A DNA stretch of 64,000 bases. It comes from Bdellovibrio bacteriovorus. Its GTDB lineage: Bacteria > Bdellovibrionota > Bdellovibrionia > Bdellovibrionales > Bdellovibrionaceae. Shown here piece by piece: positions 35,643-44,897 of this stretch (position 1 is the first letter of the stretch; the number at the start of each line of letters is the position of its first letter). Position numbers and translations under genes: made by a program. The notes under the pieces were generated by a model. It searched no databases. It was not told the origin of the DNA and was given only the letters and a program-made list of their open reading frames with translations. Location: positions 2,604,001-2,668,000 of the forward strand of contig NZ_CP102930.1 of assembly GCF_025558485.1 (NCBI RefSeq). The letters run 5' to 3'.

Positions 35643-36773
35643 ATGCCTCAGAAAAAATCCACCGAAAACGAATCTGCATTCAAAAATTGGATTAACGAGG
35701 CGCTGGTGCGCCGAATGGCTGCGCATATTCAGCAGCATTATCCAAGCTTTGATTCCAAGGCCTTTATCAAGGTCAGCCATGAACTGCCACAGCTTGAGAT
35801 GAAGCCGCGCATGCGCCTGATCTGTGACTTCTTAAAAGCTCATCTGCCAGCGGATTACCCCAAGGCACTAAAGCTTCTTTTAAAAGCTACCATGAAACCC
35901 AAATCCGGCGTCGAGCCTTTAAAAGGTTTTGATCTGTGGGCTTTCACGGAATTTGTGCAACGTTATGGTCTTGAGCACTTTGACGAATCCATGAATGCCC
36001 TGCACACGCTGACACAGAAATTCACGGCTGAATTTGCTGTACGCCCGTTTATTATCCACGATCAGGAAAAAACGCTGCAACAGTTGATGTTGTGGACTCA
36101 AGACCCCAGTGAACATGTGCGCCGCTGGGTTTCTGAAGGCACCCGTCCCCGCCTGCCTTGGGGCGAGCTTTTGCGCAGTTTTATCAAAGATCCCAGTCCT
36201 GCACTGGCGCTGTTGGAAGAACTGAAATTTGACGAATCCCTGTATGTGCGAAAATCCGTGGCCAATCATTTAAACGATATCACCAAGGATCATCCCGAAC
36301 TGGTGATTAAGACTTTAAAGCGCTGGTTGAAGAACTGCCCGAAAGAACACAAAACCAAAATCGACTGGATCACCCGCCATGCCCTGCGTACGCAAGTCAA
36401 AGCCGGCAATCCAAAGGCCTTGCAGCTTTTGGGTTATCACACAGATGCCGACGTCAAATTACATGACCTGACTTTGGCGCCTAAAACGGTAATGACTGGA
36501 GAACATCTAAAACTAAGCTTCAGCCTTTCCAGCGCGAAGAATGCCACAGTGGTTGTTGATTACGCCATTCACTACAAAAAATCCAACGGCAGCCATTCTG
36601 CCAAAGTCTTTAAGCTTTCCAATAAGGACTTAAAGGCAAAAGAGCGAATGGATTTCACAAAGAAACATTCCTTCCGCCCTGTCACAACGCGAGTCCTTTA
36701 TCCGGGAGCCCACATTGTCGAAATTTTCGTAAATGGCAAAAGCTTGGGGAAAGCTTCTTTCATTCTAAAATAG
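35643..36773 (+). CDS. DNA alkylation repair protein, AlkC/AlkD-like HEAT family
   Basis: 376 residues of mainly alpha-helical repeats. DPSEHVRRWVSEGTRPRLPWG and DESLYVRKSVANHLNDITKDHPELVIKTLKRWL are typical of the AlkD/AlkC HEAT-like DNA glycosylases, which excise 3- or 7-methylpurines without base flipping. The C-terminal 110 residues (LAPKTVMTGEHLKLSFSL onward) form an extra Ig-like beta domain, as in AlkC-type proteins. Likely co-transcribed with orn. Confidence 0.83.
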   Translation: MPQKKSTENESAFKNWINEALVRRMAAHIQQHYPSFDSKAFIKVSHELPQLEMKPRMRLICDFLKAHLPADYPKALKLLLKATMKPKSGVEPLKGFDLWAFTEFVQRYGLEHFDESMNALHTLTQKFTAEFAVRPFIIHDQEKTLQQLMLWTQDPSEHVRRWVSEGTRPRLPWGELLRSFIKDPSPALALLEELKFDESLYVRKSVANHLNDITKDHPELVIKTLKRWLKNCPKEHKTKIDWITRHALRTQVKAGNPKALQLLGYHTDADVKLHDLTLAPKTVMTGEHLKLSFSLSSAKNATVVVDYAIHYKKSNGSHSAKVFKLSNKDLKAKERMDFTKKHSFRPVTTRVLYPGAHIVEIFVNGKSLGKASFILK

Positions 36774-36797
36774 ATGCACCGTTGTCAGAAAAACCGG

Positions 36798-36831
36798 AAG
36801 GGCCCCAGAGGGGGGGGGCCGACAGGCCCTT
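36798..36831. terminator. Bidirectional terminator between convergent genes
   Basis: AAGGGCC/GGCCCTT outer stem encloses a G-rich inner stem (GGCCCC/GGGGCC) between the AlkD-like and thioredoxin genes. Confidence 0.7.
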
Positions 36832-36835
36832 TGTT

Positions 36836-38518
36836 CTAAAGAGCCTTTTTCATTTCCTCCAGGGATTTTAGAAGTCCTTTATAGCGATCCGTTTTGATTT
36901 CTGGATCAGCCAAAGCGACTTCAATGGTCTTTTTAGCTTCGTCCTTGTGCTTTAGTTCCTTGTGAATTTCGGCCAAAGTTTTCAGATTGTACAAACGCAT
37001 ATCAGCGCCTAACTCCACCGCTTTTTCTGCTTGAGGCAAGGCTTTTTCAAAAGACTTCTGGCGGATGTAGTAACTGGCAAGCTTCATGTAAGGCACATAG
37101 CTGTTGGAATCTTCCTTAAGAAGCTTCAATAACCAGGATTCTTCCTCTGCTGGCATTTCTGCTGTTCGGAAGTAGTAAAGCACCGCCATCACTTCACCGG
37201 GACGCTTTTCTGAAAGCTTCATGGTTGCCATTTCTTTTTTCAGCTCGTCTTTTGCCAGCGCGAATTCTTCCTTGTTATTCAAAAGATCTGCGGCTGTCAT
37301 CCACATCGACAAAACTTCAGCTCTTTCCGCCGGAGCCATGGCGCTAACATCCCAAGCCGCCACCCATTTGACGGTTTCAGATTTTGAGGCCGCCAGTTTT
37401 TTCAGGAAGTCCAGGTTCGCAGTCAGTTTTTCTTTCAGTTCCGCAGGCAGTTCTTTTTTATTCTTTTGCAGATAACTGCCCCAGTCATTTGCAGCCGTCA
37501 CAGCCGTGAAGGTCTTGGGTCTGGTCTCGGACCACTTTTTAAGAACAGCAATGTACTCGGTTTCTTTCTTCTCGGATTCGGCCTTATCAGACCACAGCCC
37601 CATTTCCGACATGGCATAGCGATCCGAGTCTGTGCCCGCAGCTACATACCACTTCACTGCCTTTTCATAATCCAGTGCATTTCTGGCCTGATCCGCCAAC
37701 CCCAACATCGCGCCCTTGTCACCAGCTGTCGCCAGTTTTTCAAGCTCCTCATTGGACTTTTGATTCTTTTTTACGGACTGGATTCTTTTGGCAAATTCAT
37801 CCGCCGGAACAAAATCCAATGAACGGTAAAGCTCGGAACCGTCCGGTTTTAACACCAGCACCGTCGGGATGGCTTTGATACCGTATTTTTTTCCGAAGTC
37901 TTTGTTCGCAGACATATCCGCATTCAATGCAACCAGCACGTAGTCCTTGGCAACTGTTTGAAACTTTTTAGTTCCGAATACCTCTGTTTCCAAACGTACA
38001 CAGGCTGGGCACCAAGGGGCCCCGTAATCCACCAATAGATTTTTTCTGGATTTTAACGCCAAAGCTTTGGCAGCCTCCAGATCATTCACAATAAAACCGT
38101 GATGATTCTTTTCAACCTTGGCAGAAGTTTTCATCACCGCAGGGGCCACTGATTTTTCTGCACTTTTCGCAGAAGCCTCTGTCGCTGACTTTAACTTTCC
38201 AGATTCAACCACGAAAGACATCTTATGTTCTTCACAGACAGTTTTCTTGTCATCACAAACATAAAACCCCAGTTCAAATGCCTCACGTTCTTTTGCCGGA
38301 AGAGCAAAAACAAGCTGCTGTTCCTCTTTGACCAGAGGGGCAATTTCCGCCCCCTTCATAGTGAAGCTGGCAGGAGCCTCTTTATTGAAATGAAAACCTT
38401 TTTGAACTGTTCCCAGAATCTTTCCCCCGGAAACAGCAAAGGACACCTTGCCATCAGAAAGACGCGCCCAGGAAGAAAGGGAAAATAACAATGTGAAAAC
38501 CAGCACAAGACTTTTCAT
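36836..38518 (-). CDS. Periplasmic thioredoxin with DsbD-like N-domain and TPR tail
   Basis: 560 residues with a signal peptide (cleaved near SWA-R). Residues 20-110 resemble a DsbD-type N-terminal beta domain with two cysteines (FYVCDDKKTVCEEH). A thioredoxin fold follows with the active site APWCPAC and the cis-Pro loop AIPTVLVLKPDG. The C-terminal half is helical TPR-like (SFEKALPQAEKAVELGADMRLYN). It probably reduces or isomerises periplasmic disulfides; the TPR part may bring partners. No membrane DsbD-type partner lies nearby. AAGGAG precedes the ATG. Confidence 0.84.
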   Translation of the reverse strand: MKSLVLVFTLLFSLSSWARLSDGKVSFAVSGGKILGTVQKGFHFNKEAPASFTMKGAEIAPLVKEEQQLVFALPAKEREAFELGFYVCDDKKTVCEEHKMSFVVESGKLKSATEASAKSAEKSVAPAVMKTSAKVEKNHHGFIVNDLEAAKALALKSRKNLLVDYGAPWCPACVRLETEVFGTKKFQTVAKDYVLVALNADMSANKDFGKKYGIKAIPTVLVLKPDGSELYRSLDFVPADEFAKRIQSVKKNQKSNEELEKLATAGDKGAMLGLADQARNALDYEKAVKWYVAAGTDSDRYAMSEMGLWSDKAESEKKETEYIAVLKKWSETRPKTFTAVTAANDWGSYLQKNKKELPAELKEKLTANLDFLKKLAASKSETVKWVAAWDVSAMAPAERAEVLSMWMTAADLLNNKEEFALAKDELKKEMATMKLSEKRPGEVMAVLYYFRTAEMPAEEESWLLKLLKEDSNSYVPYMKLASYYIRQKSFEKALPQAEKAVELGADMRLYNLKTLAEIHKELKHKDEAKKTIEVALADPEIKTDRYKGLLKSLEEMKKAL

Positions 38519-38568
38519 AAATTCTCCTTACCCAGAAAAACCTATCATGTCTTATGCTGGTGACAATC

Positions 38569-40161
38569 CTAAAATCCTTCAGTTGTGCCGACTTTACCCC
38601 AGTCGTCCATGGAATCCGCTGCCGCCTCGGGCACCTTTTTAGAAACCTTGGTCGCCGTCTCTTTACGCGGGGCCTTCGCCATAGACACCACTTTCGCGGA
38701 CACCGCTGGAGTTCCAGACAGGCCAGGTTCCTGACGACGCGTGCCCTTGATCGTGTAAGTCAACAAATCCACAACACGATCCAACTGCTGGGCTTGAGCC
38801 GACAGCTCCTGCGCTGCCGCAGCAGCTTCTTCAGAAGTCGCTGCGTTCACTTGCGTCACCTGATCCAGTTGGTTCATCGCCTTGCTAATCTGAGTCACAC
38901 CATTGGATTGTTCTTCACTGGCATTGGCAATTTCTGAATTAAGTCCCGACACTTTCTGTGCCGATTGCACAATTTCACCCAACACCTGTCCACTGCGCTT
39001 GGCCTGCTCGGCACCATGCCCGATTTTTTCAACACTGCCCTTGATCAGCTCGGTAATATCCTTCGCCGCAGAGGAACTGCGTTGTGCCAAATTACGCACG
39101 GCTTCGGCCACAACTGCAAAACCTTTTCCCTGTTCTCCGGCCCGGGCGGCTTCCACGGCGGCATTCAAAGCCAGCAAATTCGTCTGGAAGGCAATATCAT
39201 CAATAACGTTGATGATCTCCTCGATCTTCTTGGAATCCTGAGAGATCACCACCATCGAATCCATCAGTGCGTGAATTTCCTTATCCCCACGCTGCGCCAC
39301 CTCACTGGTTTGTCCCGACAGACGGGCCGCTTCGCGAGCATTGTCAGAGTTGATTTTGATCATGGAGGTTAGCTCTTCCAGCGTCGCCACCGTTTCTTCC
39401 AAAGAAGCTGCCTGTTCCGACGAAGCTTCTGCAAGCTGTTCCGATGACACAGAAATCTGCTGGGATGCAGTTGTTACCTGCGAAGAATTTTCAGTCAAAT
39501 TGCCAATAACATTATCAATGCCCTTACCCAGTGCACGCAACACCACCACAGCACAGGCAATACCAAACAACAAGGCGCCCAGTACGGTTCCCCACAGCAT
39601 GTTGCGGGCGTCGCGATAGGCCGCTTCCGCAGCCTCTTGTTCGATCTTCATATTATTTTGATTGTTCGCCACCATCGCATCGACAACAGCGGTCCCACGC
39701 ACACGAACATCACGGCCCTTGCTTAAAATCAGGGTCATGGCCTCATCATGCCGTCCGTCATCGAGCAAGGAAACAACCTGTTCATTCATCTCACGCCAAT
39801 CATTGTAAGCATCTTCAAATTCAGCAATAGCCTTCAAACCTTTTTCATCAGCGATGGCTTTGCGGGATTGTAAAATGTCTGCCATTTCCAGATGACGTTC
39901 TTTCAGAAACTTACGACTGTTTTCGCGTCCCTGTCCTGGAGGATTCAGAATAAAATTTCGTTCATTAATTACTTGAGTCAAAAACAGTTCTTTCATCGAA
40001 TGATCTTTATCAATTCGCGGAACGGTCGTCCCAGTAAGGTGTTCAAGGGATCTATTCAGACTGGCCAGTTCTTTGGCTCCTATCATGGCAATCACAGCCG
40101 CACTGACCACTAAAACACCAACAATAGCAGACACTTTAAAATTCAGACTACGTACGTTCAT
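38569..40161 (-). CDS. Methyl-accepting chemotaxis protein
   Basis: 530 residues from the ATG behind GGAGAGAC; an in-frame extension to 40320 lacks membrane character. TM1 lies at 9-30, then a four-helix-bundle sensor ([14 protein letters not shown]), TM2, and a cytoplasmic signalling domain. The hairpin tip is [40 protein letters not shown], diagnostic of MCPs. The C-terminal tail is Ala/Lys/Pro-rich. A sigma-28-type promoter lies just upstream, fitting a motility regulon. The ligand is unknown. Confidence 0.95.
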   Translation of the reverse strand: MNVRSLNFKVSAIVGVLVVSAAVIAMIGAKELASLNRSLEHLTGTTVPRIDKDHSMKELFLTQVINERNFILNPPGQGRENSRKFLKERHLEMADILQSRKAIADEKGLKAIAEFEDAYNDWREMNEQVVSLLDDGRHDEAMTLILSKGRDVRVRGTAVVDAMVANNQNNMKIEQEAAEAAYRDARNMLWGTVLGALLFGIACAVVVLRALGKGIDNVIGNLTENSSQVTTASQQISVSSEQLAEASSEQAASLEETVATLEELTSMIKINSDNAREAARLSGQTSEVAQRGDKEIHALMDSMVVISQDSKKIEEIINVIDDIAFQTNLLALNAAVEAARAGEQGKGFAVVAEAVRNLAQRSSSAAKDITELIKGSVEKIGHGAEQAKRSGQVLGEIVQSAQKVSGLNSEIANASEEQSNGVTQISKAMNQLDQVTQVNAATSEEAAAAAQELSAQAQQLDRVVDLLTYTIKGTRRQEPGLSGTPAVSAKVVSMAKAPRKETATKVSKKVPEAAADSMDDWGKVGTTEGF

Positions 40162-40195
40162 ATGTCTCTCCACCACACTTCGTGTTGAGAGAAAA

Positions 40196-40223
40196 ATATC
40201 GGGCGAAGCACAGCAAAACCTTA
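40196..40223 (-). promoter_or_regulatory. Probable sigma-28 (FliA) promoter of the MCP gene
   Basis: On the minus strand TAAGGTTT, 12 bases, CCCGATAT resembles the flagellar consensus TAAAGTTT-N11-GCCGATAA. It sits about 35 bases before the MCP start. Confidence 0.5.
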
Positions 40224-40444
40224 TGCACAAACCTGTCAAAAGATTTTGTTTGCTATGATTGAGACAACTAATTTGAGCAACACTACAAATCCCTTCACGT
40301 CCGTAACCAAAGGTCCCCATACATTACCAATTACAATCAAAACAAAATCCAAAAAGAAAATTTATTCAGATTATTTTGACCTCAACTACACATCCCCCAA
40401 CTTTCCTATGCGCAAAAAATAATACACAAGAAGCACAAGCTCCA

Positions 40445-40615
40445 GCTAAGGGAAATGGGGGCCTTGCCGCGGTAAAATCGAGTTCCGCAGCGCCCGAAAG
40501 ACCTGCAACAGCAATCAGAAGAGTAAATAGAATAAAAAAAGGGAGCCAAGATGGCTCCCTTCGCGCGAGGACTGTCTGAGCGTTTTACCGCTGCAAGGCC
40601 CCCATTTCCCTTAGC
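40445..40615. repeat. 33-bp inverted repeat enclosing the ahcY terminator
   Basis: Arms 40445-40477 and 40583-40615 are complementary at 32 of 33 positions and 105 bases apart. The right arm starts 6 bases past the ahcY stop. The loop holds the intrinsic terminator at 40540-40560. The rest of the gap between the MCP and ahcY genes (40224-40444) is AT-rich and I see nothing else in it. Confidence 0.8.
40540..40560 (-). terminator. Intrinsic terminator of ahcY
   Basis: AGGGAGCC/GGCTCCCT with a 5-base loop is followed on the minus strand by seven T, about 60 bases after the ahcY stop. Confidence 0.85.
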
Positions 40616-40621
40616 GGGTGA

Positions 40622-42025
40622 TTAGTAGCGATAGTGTTCTGGTTTGAATGGCCCCTGCGGGCTCATGTGCAAGTATTTAGCCTGCTTGCCAGTCAGCTTA
40701 GTCAATTTCACACCCAGTTTATCCAAGTGCAATGCCGCCACTTTTTCGTCCAAGTGTTTCGGCAAACGATAAACTGCGATCTCTTGGTACTTGTCGCGGT
40801 TGTTGAACAGTTCCATTTGTGCCAACACCTGATTGGTGAAGGAATTGGACATAACGAAGCTTGGGTGACCTGTCGCACAGCCCAGGTTCACCAAACGACC
40901 TTTAGCAAGCACGATCACTTGTTTGCCATTTTTCAAAGTGTGGATGTCCACTTGTGGTTTTACTTCGCGAACTTTGGAGTTCTTGTTCAACCAAGCCATG
41001 TCGATTTCGATATCGAAGTGACCAATGTTGCACACGATTGCGTTGTTTTTCATTTTAGTGAAATGCTTGTCAGTGATGATATCGCAGCAGCCGGTTGCTG
41101 TTACGAAGATGTCACCCAACGCCGCGGCTTCATCCATAGTTGTCACTTCAAAACCTTCCATCGCCGCCTGAAGCGCACAGATAGGATCGATTTCAGTCAC
41201 AAGAACACGGGCACCCAGACCACGCAAAGAGTGCGCAGAACCTTTACCCACATCGCCGTAACCTGCAACAACGCAGATCTTACCGGCAACCATCACGTCT
41301 GTGGCACGCTTGATACCGTCTGCCAGGGATTCGCGGCAGCCGTACAAGTTATCGAATTTGGATTTCGTCACAGAATCATTGATGTTGATCGCTGGAACTT
41401 TCAGTTTTCCTTGTTTTACAAGAACTTCAAGGTTGTGAACGCCTGTAGTTGTTTCTTCAGAGATGCCGATGATCTTCTTCATTTCTTTGGCGAAACGAGG
41501 TTCGTGCATCATGTTCGTCAAATCACCACCGTCATCCAGAATCATGTTGTAGCCGTCTTTACCCCAGCCAACAATCGTCTGTTCGATACACCAGTTGAAT
41601 TCCTCTTCTGTCAGACCTTTCCATGCAAATACCGGAATGCCTGCCGCCGCGATAGCCGCCGCTGCGTGATCCTGAGTGGAGAAGATGTTGCAAGAAGACC
41701 AGCGGATTTCCGCACCCAGCTCAACAAGCGTTTCGATAAGAACCGCTGTTTGGATTGTCATATGAAGGCAGCCCGCAATGCGCGCACCTTTCAATGGTTG
41801 TTGTTTTTTGTACTCTTTACGAAGAGCCATCAAGCCTGGCATTTCAGTTTCAGCAATCTTGATTTCTTCACGACCCCATTTTGCAAGCTTTGCGAAAACC
41901 TCCGGGTTTTCCATCGCTTCTTTGCTGACTCTGTAGTCAACAACAGGAGTTTTTGTGGCAGCAGGAGCTTTCATTTTCGCATTTTTCTTCATAGCGGTTT
42001 TTCCGTTCGTCGTAGTCAATGACAT
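40622..42025 (-). CDS. ahcY: S-adenosyl-L-homocysteine hydrolase
   Basis: 467 residues, the usual size of the long bacterial form. Conserved segments are [37 protein letters not shown], the NAD-binding [38 protein letters not shown], and the C-terminal [32 protein letters not shown]. It splits SAH to adenosine and homocysteine, sustaining SAM-dependent methylation. A lysine-rich N-terminal extension of about 25 residues is variable sequence. Map lies upstream on the same strand, with hairpins between them. Confidence 0.98.
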   Translation of the reverse strand: MSLTTTNGKTAMKKNAKMKAPAATKTPVVDYRVSKEAMENPEVFAKLAKWGREEIKIAETEMPGLMALRKEYKKQQPLKGARIAGCLHMTIQTAVLIETLVELGAEIRWSSCNIFSTQDHAAAAIAAAGIPVFAWKGLTEEEFNWCIEQTIVGWGKDGYNMILDDGGDLTNMMHEPRFAKEMKKIIGISEETTTGVHNLEVLVKQGKLKVPAININDSVTKSKFDNLYGCRESLADGIKRATDVMVAGKICVVAGYGDVGKGSAHSLRGLGARVLVTEIDPICALQAAMEGFEVTTMDEAAALGDIFVTATGCCDIITDKHFTKMKNNAIVCNIGHFDIEIDMAWLNKNSKVREVKPQVDIHTLKNGKQVIVLAKGRLVNLGCATGHPSFVMSNSFTNQVLAQMELFNNRDKYQEIAVYRLPKHLDEKVAALHLDKLGVKLTKLTGKQAKYLHMSPQGPFKPEHYRY

Positions 42026-42088
42026 TGATTAAGATCCTTATTAATTGGTTTATAACTTAAAAATAAAATCAAAGTTGCTTCAGCTTAT

Positions 42089-42126
42089 GTGCCTTCGGCA
42101 CGCCAGCTCTGCCGGTCAAAGCCGGC
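42089..42126 (-). other. Two hairpins between map and ahcY
   Basis: GTGCC/GGCAC (42089-42101) and GCCGG/CCGGC (42111-42126) follow the map stop directly, with no U-tract. They may be a weak terminator or a processing signal. No known SAM or SAH riboswitch core was recognised in the ahcY leader. Confidence 0.4.
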
Positions 42127-42891
42127 TTATGGCAAAGTCAAAATTTCGTACCCAGTATCTGTCACAAGAACCGTATGTTCAAACTGTGCTGACAATAGAC
42201 CATCTGCGGTATTGTAGTATTTGATACTGGAACCGGGAATGTCGAATTCGATGATTTCGTCCGTCCCCTGATTCACCATCGGTTCAACAGTGATGCAGTG
42301 GAATGGCACCAGACGCTCTCCCTTGCCCTTTTTGCCGTAGGATGGAACGAAGGGTTCTTCATGGAACTTGCGGCCTACACCATGACCACCGATTTCTTTT
42401 ACGGCCACATACCCTTTGCGAGTCACCAACTTGTTTGTTTCAAAACCGATGTCGCCAGTATAACCATTGGGACGAATGGCTTCGATACCCACGTCACGAG
42501 CCAGGCGCGCGGCTTCAACCAGGTCTTTGGCGTCTTCTGACACATTTCCGATCATGTACATCTTGGACGTGTCCCCAAAGAATCCGTCAATCCAGGCCGT
42601 CACATCCACGTTGATGATATCGCCGTCTTTCAAAATCGTTTTGTCATCAGGAACCCCGTGACAAACCACTTCGTTGATCGAAGTGCAGGTGTACTTCGGA
42701 TAGCCGTGATACCCCAAACATGCTGATTTAGCACCTTTGGTGGCCATAAAATCGAAGCAAAGCTGGTCGATCTCGTTCGTGGTCATCCCAATTTTAATAT
42801 ACTTGTCGAGGTAGGTCAGAGTGTCGGCTGCAATACGGCAGGCAACAGTCATCTTTTTGATTTCTTCCAAAGAAAGCGGCTTAATTCCCAT
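42127..42891 (-). CDS. map: Methionine aminopeptidase, type I
   Basis: 254 residues, the standard type Ia length. The pita-bread fold and metal ligands are visible: INEVVCHGVPDD (His), GDIINVDVTAWIDGFFGDTSKMY (two Asp), GGHGVGRKFHEEPFVPSYG (His), CITVEPMVNQG (Glu) and SAQFEHTVLVT (Glu). It removes the initiator methionine from new proteins. It precedes ahcY on the same strand; short hairpins lie between. Confidence 0.97.
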   Translation of the reverse strand: MGIKPLSLEEIKKMTVACRIAADTLTYLDKYIKIGMTTNEIDQLCFDFMATKGAKSACLGYHGYPKYTCTSINEVVCHGVPDDKTILKDGDIINVDVTAWIDGFFGDTSKMYMIGNVSEDAKDLVEAARLARDVGIEAIRPNGYTGDIGFETNKLVTRKGYVAVKEIGGHGVGRKFHEEPFVPSYGKKGKGERLVPFHCITVEPMVNQGTDEIIEFDIPGSSIKYYNTADGLLSAQFEHTVLVTDTGYEILTLP

Positions 42892-42990
42892 AGGGGATGG
42901 TATAGCACAAGCCCCCCACCCTTGAACAGGCCAATCTCCGAGGGGGTCCCATAGGGGTGCACTCTGTATTTTCGTCGTGAAAAAACGAAA

Positions 42991-43016
42991 AAACCCAGGA
43001 TTTGACCCCTGGGTTT
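42991..43016 (-). terminator. Intrinsic terminator of the SWIB gene
   Basis: AAACCCAGG/CCTGGGTTT with an 8-base loop, T-rich on both strands, 30 bases beyond the stop. Confidence 0.85.
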
Positions 43017-43046
43017 TTAGTGTTCAACTCAATTTGAGTCTAAGAC

Positions 43047-43460
43047 CTATTTAAGGTGCTTAGAAACCAATTTAGTCATGTCGAACATAGAAACTTGAGT
43101 TTTGCCGCCGAAAACTTCTTTCAATTTAGCGTCAGCATTGATGTTTCTTTTGTTCTTGGAATCTTGAAGGTTGTTCTTCTTGATGTAAGCCCAAAGTTTT
43201 TTAACAACTTCAGTGCGTGGAAGTGGAGAAGCACCAACAACTGCTGCCAAAGCTGCAGATGGAGTCAACGCCTTCATGAAAGCTGCGTTTGGTTTACGAG
43301 CAGTTTTAGCTTTTTTAGGAGCTGCTGCTTTTTTTGGAGCTGCTTTTTTAGTAGCTTTTGGAGCCGCTTTTTTTGCTGCTTTAGGAGCTGCTTTTTTTGC
43401 TGCAGCTTTTTTAGGAGCAGCTTTCTTAGTAGTAGCTTTTTTAGCTTTTGCTTTTGCCAT
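43047..43460 (-). CDS. SWIB-domain protein with histone H1-like lysine/alanine tail
   Basis: 137 residues in two parts. Residues 1-58 consist of AAPKKAA- and ATKK-type repeats like the tail of histone H1 or bacterial Hc1. Residues 59-137 form a SWIB/MDM2 domain: FMKALTPSAALAAVVGASPLPRTEVVKKLWAYIKKNNLQDSKNKRNINADAKLKEVF, ending with VSKHLK. SWIB domains occur in chromatin remodellers, chlamydiae and a few other bacteria; the basic tail should bind DNA. Probably a nucleoid-compacting protein, interesting for a bacterium with a condensed attack phase. GGAGGAATTT precedes the ATG. Single-gene unit. Confidence 0.9.
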   Translation of the reverse strand: MAKAKAKKATTKKAAPKKAAAKKAAPKAAKKAAPKATKKAAPKKAAAPKKAKTARKPNAAFMKALTPSAALAAVVGASPLPRTEVVKKLWAYIKKNNLQDSKNKRNINADAKLKEVFGGKTQVSMFDMTKLVSKHLK

Positions 43461-43732
43461 TCGAAATTCCTCCGTTAGGTTTTTAGTCTTGTTTTATCTC
43501 GAATGAACTTAGTGTGTATCTAAGTCGAGTCGTTTGTCCAAAGGAAAATGCAGGGAAAATCATTTTTTTTGCGCTAGGAGAGCGGGAAACACCCGATTTC
43601 ACCCCCTTTTCCCCTCGGGAAATGGCGTTTTCCCCTAGGAAAAGCCCCCCTCCCCCTCTGAAAAAGTCCGTTTTTCACTGGGAAAACACCTTCTGGACTG
43701 AGCTCTTTACCTTACATACCGATAAGAAAGGC

Positions 43733-44137
43733 ATGAGTTTTCAGGCAAGCTTTAAGCAAATTCTCAGAGAGAAAATGGGTTCCGAAACCTTCGTGAACGC
43801 CTCCGAAGAAAGCCTGCTGCGCGCCGATCCTTCCCACATGGCTTACCTGATGGGGCAAATAGGCAGGCACGAATTCAACTCTCCACGCGGCCACTACCCT
43901 CGTCCGGCAGCGCGTCCTCAACGCAAAGCCCACAGTTTTTCCCCCTCCCAGAAAGAGGCTTTTGATTTTCTTAAAACCTGGATCATGGATCTGTCCGAAG
44001 GCTTCACTGCCAGCGAATTGAAAAAAGCTTTCCGTCAGGCCGCGATGATTCTGCACCCGGATCACGGCGGGAACACCCAACAGTTTGTGACTCTGAAAGA
44101 GCACTACAACTGTCTTCGCCCCCTTGTTTCACTGTGA
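43733..44137 (+). CDS. C-terminal J-domain (DnaJ-like) protein
   Basis: 134 residues from the ATG behind AAGAAAGGC; a longer frame from 43514 has implausible Pro-rich sequence and is probably noncoding. The C-terminal 45 residues form a J-domain-like helix hairpin with the HPD tripeptide: ELKKAFRQAAMILHPDHGGNTQQFVTLKEHY. The N-terminal 85 residues are unassigned. It could recruit a DnaK-type chaperone. The 43461-43732 gap contains two tandem TTTTCCCC/GGGAAA-type mini-hairpins (43607-43643). Confidence 0.72.
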   Translation: MSFQASFKQILREKMGSETFVNASEESLLRADPSHMAYLMGQIGRHEFNSPRGHYPRPAARPQRKAHSFSPSQKEAFDFLKTWIMDLSEGFTASELKKAFRQAAMILHPDHGGNTQQFVTLKEHYNCLRPLVSL

Positions 44138-44228
44138 AACAATAAACAAGATTACATTGTTGAAATATCCTTTGGCCTTTAGTTTCTACGCCGATATTCC
44201 ATAATGGAAGCAACCAGGAAGCAGCAGC

Positions 44229-44897
44229 ATGAGGGATCTCAGTTTTACATCCGAAGACGCCTACAAGAAGAGACTGACTTATTTTAAAGTCATCTACTTC
44301 CTTGGGCTGGCTGTCACCCTGGTCTATTTGCTGAAATTCAACTATCAATACGGTGTGGATGAATACAACCCCATCCTGATCCCGATCTGGATCACCCTGC
44401 TGTTGGTCCCCCCTCTTAGTCTGAAGTTCATTAAGAACTACCTGGTCTCTGCCTCTATATTATGCGTTATGGCCGTGGTGATTGTGTCGTACTTCCTCTA
44501 TATATCTGGCGGAGTCGATGCCCCGGGGATCTTCTGGCTGACAGCCATCCCTTTGATTTGCGGCATTCTGGTCGGCGTCCCGGGGGCGGTTCTGGGCTAC
44601 GGCGTGGTGGTCCTGATTCTGCTGTTCTTCTGGTACGCCCGGGTCTTTGCTTTTACTTTGATTATTATCTTCCCACATCTGCCGGGCTCAAGCTCTCCGG
44701 CTGACGCGTTTATGCGGTCGATATCACAGTTAATGGACTGCGCCTTAGCCAGGTCATCATTGATCCCCAAAGACAAACCGTCTACAAAGTTCAGCGCGAA
44801 AACATGTCGATTGAACTTCCCGCGGTGTATCTGGATCGCGAGCCGCCTTTATGGGGCCCATCACCCATATTCTTCATTAGTTCGCTCCGCCCTCTAG
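44229..44897 (+). pseudogene. Membrane-sensor fragment fused out of frame (probably broken)
   Basis: Residues 1-150 are convincing: a cytoplasmic start and five or six helices (YFLGLAVTLVYLL, ILIPIWITLLLVPPLSL, LVSASILCVMAVVIVSYFLYI, GIFWLTAIPLICGILVGVPGAVLGYGVVVLILLFFWY), like the membrane input domain of a sensor kinase or cyclase. After about 44680 the frame turns into improbable Ser/Arg-rich sequence. From about 44704 another frame reads a protein-like VYAVDITVNGLRLSQVIIDP. No output domain follows and the frame runs into the 3' end of infB. A truncated chimera is the simplest reading. Confidence 0.55.

Noticed and set aside
40376..40579. Small frames within the 33-bp inverted repeat region
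   Set aside because: Frames on both strands are open (the minus one has a hydrophobic stretch), but neither has a credible start and both cross the terminator.
40634..42022. Plus-strand open frame opposite ahcY (462 codons)
   Set aside because: Mirror frame of a highly conserved gene; the lack of stops follows from the codon bias of ahcY.
42026..42126. SAM or SAH riboswitch in the ahcY leader
   Set aside because: Only two short hairpins are present directly after map; conserved riboswitch core bases are missing.
43514..43732. N-terminal extension of the J-domain protein
   Set aside because: Pro- and Lys-rich translation of a T/C-rich stretch with mini-hairpins; the ATG at 43733 has a better ribosome site.
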